DNA of 42,023 nucleotides. Origin: a virus. How positions within the stretch are numbered: the stretch's first letter is position 1; every line of letters starts with the position of its first letter. The translations under genes were made by a program, and so were the position numbers. The stretch spans positions 1-42,023 of IMG/VR virus record IMGVR_UViG_3300010392_000249; one strand, given 5' to 3'. The notes under the pieces were generated by a model. That model was not told the DNA's origin. It worked only from the letters and a program-made list of their open reading frames with translations, and made no database searches. Below are positions 39,267 to 42,023 of the stretch, one piece after another.

Positions 39267-39833
39267 ATGCACAACAAGGACAACCCTGTAGTTTTTAATT
39301 ACAAAGAATTTCCTCACCTTCCACGATCAGGAATTCACGCAGAGAGTAACCTTAGGTTCCGTACCGTATCTTTATTCCTTGAGACCTGTCCAAAAGGATC
39401 AGAAGATGAAGTCAAGTGGTCTCTGTCTGAGACCGAGCAGTGGTGTGAGGTAACTCAACGGTGGATACCCTCTGCTTGGATGTGCTACATCTATGCTGAA
39501 AACGAGTACGATGCCATGCGTAAGATCGTAGGTAACATCCGTCAGTGGGAAATGCTTAAAGGTTTGAAATGGTTTAAAGAGAAGTTTTCCATGTGGGAGG
39601 CTGAACAAGACATGATGATTAAAGCTACCATCCGTAGTTCTCTTGAGCGTACAGTTCTGGAGGGTGGACAAGGAAGCACAACAGCTTCTAAGATGTTGCT
39701 TGACTACTTCAGTCACGAGCCAAAGAAACCTCGTCAGAAGACTTCTACGGCCAAGACAAAAGAACAAACCAAACAAGAGGATGATGTTGCAAGTGACCTT
39801 GCTCGTATCACACCGTTGACACGAACCAAGTAA
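39267..39833 (+). CDS. Probable small terminase subunit
   Basis: 188 residues ending 20 bases before the large terminase. The middle is helical (CYIYAENEYDAMRKIVGNIR; EQDMMIKATIRSSLERTVLE), and the C-terminus is a flexible Lys/Gln-rich tail. A small terminase recognises phage DNA and hands it to the large subunit. The call is based on gene order and helical composition; no specific motif proves it. Confidence 0.62.
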   Translation: MHNKDNPVVFNYKEFPHLPRSGIHAESNLRFRTVSLFLETCPKGSEDEVKWSLSETEQWCEVTQRWIPSAWMCYIYAENEYDAMRKIVGNIRQWEMLKGLKWFKEKFSMWEAEQDMMIKATIRSSLERTVLEGGQGSTTASKMLLDYFSHEPKKPRQKTSTAKTKEQTKQEDDVASDLARITPLTRTK

Positions 39834-39844
39834 CGTGATACAAT
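39816..39844 (+). promoter_or_regulatory. Sigma-70-type promoter immediately before terL
   Basis: TTGACA (39816-39821), 17-base spacer, TACAAT (39839-39844) with TG upstream of it. The expected start lies 2-4 bases before the terL ATG, so the mRNA would be almost leaderless. Confidence 0.5.
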
Positions 39845-39853
39845 ACCTCTTAT

Positions 39854-41386
39854 ATGGCGACTAAAGAACAAATTAAAAAGATGGCAGAGGACGACTTTGT
39901 GGTGTTTGCAAAGCTCGTCAACCCGTCACGTTTGTACGGAGAGGTGCACTACGAAGTAATGCGGTGGTTGTCAGATCCCAACGCTTCAACAGATCAACTG
40001 TTGTTGTTGCCACGATCTCACATGAAGTCCCACTTGATCGCTGTGTGGTGTGCTTGGTGGATTACTAAACACCCAGACACAACCATTCTGTACGTATCGG
40101 CCACAGAAGACTTGGCAATCTCGCAGTTGTATGCCATCAAGTCAATCCTTGAATCTCCTGTGTACACCCGGTACTGGCCTGATATGATTGTTCCTGAAGA
40201 AGCCAAAAGGGAAGAGTGGAGTGCTCGGAATATTAAAGTCGATCATCCGCTTAGGAAAGAGCGTGGGGTACGCGACCGCACTGTTGCTGCACGTTCGGTT
40301 GGCAGTAATACTACTGGTCTTCACTGTGACGTTCTTGTTTTCGATGACATCGTGGTGCCAACAAATGCGTATACTAAAGAGGGCCGCCAAAAGGTACAAG
40401 CGTCTTATTCGCAATTTAGTTCGATTGCAAACACAGGGGCGATCACAAAAGTAGCAGGTACTCGTTACCACGGTGACGACATCTACAACATGCTACTCAC
40501 TATGAACTACGAAGTGTTTGATGATGAAGGGCAGATCGTAGACACCCGGCCACTATACGACAGTTTTGTTCGTGAGGTAGAAGAGAACGGATCTTTCTTG
40601 TGGCCCCGTGAGATCTGTCCAACCACAGGTAAGTGGTACGGGTTTGACAACAAAGAGTTGAGTAAGATCCGGGCTAAGTACATTCGGGCTGGTGAACGGG
40701 CACAGTATTACGCACAGTATTACAACAACCCAAACGACCCAGAAAGCGAACGGGTAGACGGAGACAAGTTCCAATACTACGACAGAAAACACTTGACATT
40801 TGATAACGATACGTGGTATTTTAACAGTAAGCCTTTGGCAATTTTCTGTGCTGGTGACTTGGCATACACTACAGCAGCTACCTCTGACTTTACAGCTTAC
40901 GCTGTTGTTGGGGTGGATAGTGATGGGTATATCTACCTGTTGGAGTTAGATCAATTCAAAACTTCTAAGTACCACGATTACTACATGGCCCTTGAAAGGT
41001 TGTGGGAGAAGTGGAGATTTAAAAAGGTACGGATTGAATCAAACGCTGGTGCCAGTGTAATCATTGAGTACATCAAAGATCAGTTTAGAAAGGAAGGTAT
41101 CCCGCTTGTTGTAGAAGGTAAACAAAGCCGGGGTGAAAAGGTTGAACGGGTTGCTGCTATTCTTGAACCACGGTACGAGTCAGGATCAATCTGGCACTAC
41201 CGAGGCGGGTACATGAGCATCTACGAAGAGCAGTTGATTCTTGAACGCCCATCACATGATGACTTGAAAGATGCCGTAGCAGCAGCAGTAGAGATTAGCA
41301 AGCCTCCCTCTGCCCGTCAACACGGGTTTGTACGTAGGGGTGAGAACATTATTACACATGAACGGTTCGGTGGACGCAGACGATGA
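39854..41386 (+). CDS. terL: Terminase large subunit
   Basis: 510 residues. The ATPase has a Walker A variant PRSHMKS (53-59) and Walker B VLVFDD (160-165). The RNase H-like nuclease has D335 in CAGDLAY, E395 in RIESNAG, and D473 in HDDLKDAVA. This enzyme cuts and pumps DNA into the head through the portal. No ribosome-binding site precedes the ATG, in contrast to most genes here, and a promoter ends ten bases before it. Its stop overlaps the portal start (ATGA). Confidence 0.93.
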   Translation: MATKEQIKKMAEDDFVVFAKLVNPSRLYGEVHYEVMRWLSDPNASTDQLLLLPRSHMKSHLIAVWCAWWITKHPDTTILYVSATEDLAISQLYAIKSILESPVYTRYWPDMIVPEEAKREEWSARNIKVDHPLRKERGVRDRTVAARSVGSNTTGLHCDVLVFDDIVVPTNAYTKEGRQKVQASYSQFSSIANTGAITKVAGTRYHGDDIYNMLLTMNYEVFDDEGQIVDTRPLYDSFVREVEENGSFLWPREICPTTGKWYGFDNKELSKIRAKYIRAGERAQYYAQYYNNPNDPESERVDGDKFQYYDRKHLTFDNDTWYFNSKPLAIFCAGDLAYTTAATSDFTAYAVVGVDSDGYIYLLELDQFKTSKYHDYYMALERLWEKWRFKKVRIESNAGASVIIEYIKDQFRKEGIPLVVEGKQSRGEKVERVAAILEPRYESGSIWHYRGGYMSIYEEQLILERPSHDDLKDAVAAAVEISKPPSARQHGFVRRGENIITHERFGGRRR

Positions 41387-42023
41387 GTGGATCAGTAGAG
41401 ATTAACGGTTATCAATCAGACTGGGTAGCAGAAGATATTGCTCAACGGTTTGAATCTTGGGATGCCGGTAAACAGGTGTGGAAGAAACGTGTTGGAGAAG
41501 TGATACAGTACGTGTACGCTACATCTACTCGTGAGACAGCTAACGTAGAGAACGAGTGGTCACACTCTACTCACATTCCAAAGATCACACAGATCCACGA
41601 CAACCTTGGTGCCAACTATGCCAGTGCGTTGTTCAGCAAGCGTGAGTTCTTTACGTTTGATCCAGCTACACCTGACGAAGCCACGGCCAAAAAGCGTCAA
41701 GCTATCGTCAACTACCTGCGTACCAAGCATGACTACTCTGGGTTTAACGACACCATGAAGCAGTTGTTGAACGATTGGGTGCAGACTGGTAACTGCTTTG
41801 CTCACGTAGAGTATGTACGAGAAACTGCTTACGATCAATCGACAGGTGAAGAAGTGGTGGTCTACGAAGGCCCACGAGTCAACCGTATTTCTCCTTACGA
41901 CATTGTGTTTGACTTCACTGCTGAGAGTTTTCAGAAGTCTCCCAAGATGTTCCGTAGATTGATTAGTCGTGGTGACTTTGCCCGGTACGTGCTGGAACGT
42001 CCTGATGCTGGCTTTGATATGGA
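41383..42023 (+). CDS. Portal protein, N-terminal part (continues at base 1)
   Basis: Head-to-tail portal (connector) subunit of a T7-like podovirus; it forms the ring at the capsid vertex through which DNA is packaged. The ATG overlaps the terL stop (ATGA), indicating translational coupling. The frame runs off the end and continues in phase at base 1; joined across the 127-bp overlap it gives 584 residues, a normal length for T7-type portals. The N-terminal part reads as helical, with early segments on bringing the cell to collapse onto IPKITQIHDN-type text seen in this family. The identification rests mainly on position directly after the large terminase, on length, and on general resemblance to podoviral portals. 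Confidence 0.85.
   Translation, partial: MSGSVEINGYQSDWVAEDIAQRFESWDAGKQVWKKRVGEVIQYVYATSTRETANVENEWSHSTHIPKITQIHDNLGANYASALFSKREFFTFDPATPDEATAKKRQAIVNYLRTKHDYSGFNDTMKQLLNDWVQTGNCFAHVEYVRETAYDQSTGEEVVVYEGPRVNRISPYDIVFDFTAESFQKSPKMFRRLISRGDFARYVLERPDAGFDM
41897..42023. repeat. Terminal overlap repeat (right copy)
   Basis: Exact copy of bases 1-127. Removing it leaves a 41,896 bp circular map. The length of 127 matches a common maximum assembly k-mer, so it is most likely an assembly overlap. Confidence 0.95.

Noticed and set aside
41396-41410. Partial GGTTATC half-site near the portal start
   Set aside because: Only one arm matches; the other arm has two mismatches, and it lies outside the leftward unit.

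Overview
The window is a complete T7-like podovirus genome, assembled as a circle and cut inside the portal gene. The first 127 bases are repeated exactly at the end (1-127 = 41897-42023), so the unique genome is 41,896 bp and the portal gene runs across the cut. Virion genes follow T7 order: terminase, portal, scaffold, capsid, T7 gp11/gp12-like tail adaptor and nozzle, internal virion proteins, tailspike. Replication genes are also T7-like: primase-helicase, family A DNA polymerase, SSB, 5'-3' exonuclease and endonuclease I. No phage RNA polymerase, integrase, tRNA or CRISPR array was seen. A B12-dependent class II ribonucleotide reductase combined with the missing RNA polymerase recalls the cobavirus / SIO1-like (Zobellviridae) podoviruses. 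That affiliation is inference from gene content. The host is probably a proteobacterium that has sigma-54.

Layout. A gene-free control region (35196-36469) separates two divergent transcription units. The leftward unit (35195 down to 17771, minus strand) starts with about 18 small accessory genes (29.3-35.2 kb). The replication block follows: primase-helicase, polymerase, SSB, exonuclease, a ClpP-like protease, endonuclease I and a metallophosphoesterase. It ends with the reductase and a DUF3310-like gene. The rightward unit (36470 through the circle junction to 17684) has lysis-type membrane proteins, an HNH/endonuclease VII protein, the terminases, the head genes, the tail adaptor and nozzle, internal virion proteins, a GH24 lysozyme and a frameshifted tailspike. 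The two units converge on a terminator at 17743-17770.

Regulation is the most unusual part. Upstream of the leftward genes lie three tandem elements matching the sigma-54 (RpoN) promoter TGGCACG-N4-TTGC, and no good sigma-70 promoter was found there. The rightward unit and the replication block instead have TTGACA-N17-TATACT/TATAAT promoters, several buried inside coding sequence. One of these could drive a shorter GH24 lysozyme from an internal start. A 13-bp palindrome, GATAACNGTTATC, occurs 12 times, only in the leftward unit. It mostly sits between small genes, and its first bases often supply the TGA stop of the preceding gene.

Signs of rearrangement: a group I intron with an HNH gene interrupts the reductase just after its NPCSE active-site motif. 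Two decayed 5' ends of an M15-type endolysin lie at 17684 and 38922, each next to a tail-fibre-like C-terminus. The ORF at 38478 is a chimera that runs into foreign tail-fibre-like sequence. The tailspike C-terminal half has different codon use from its neighbours and is out of frame by one base.
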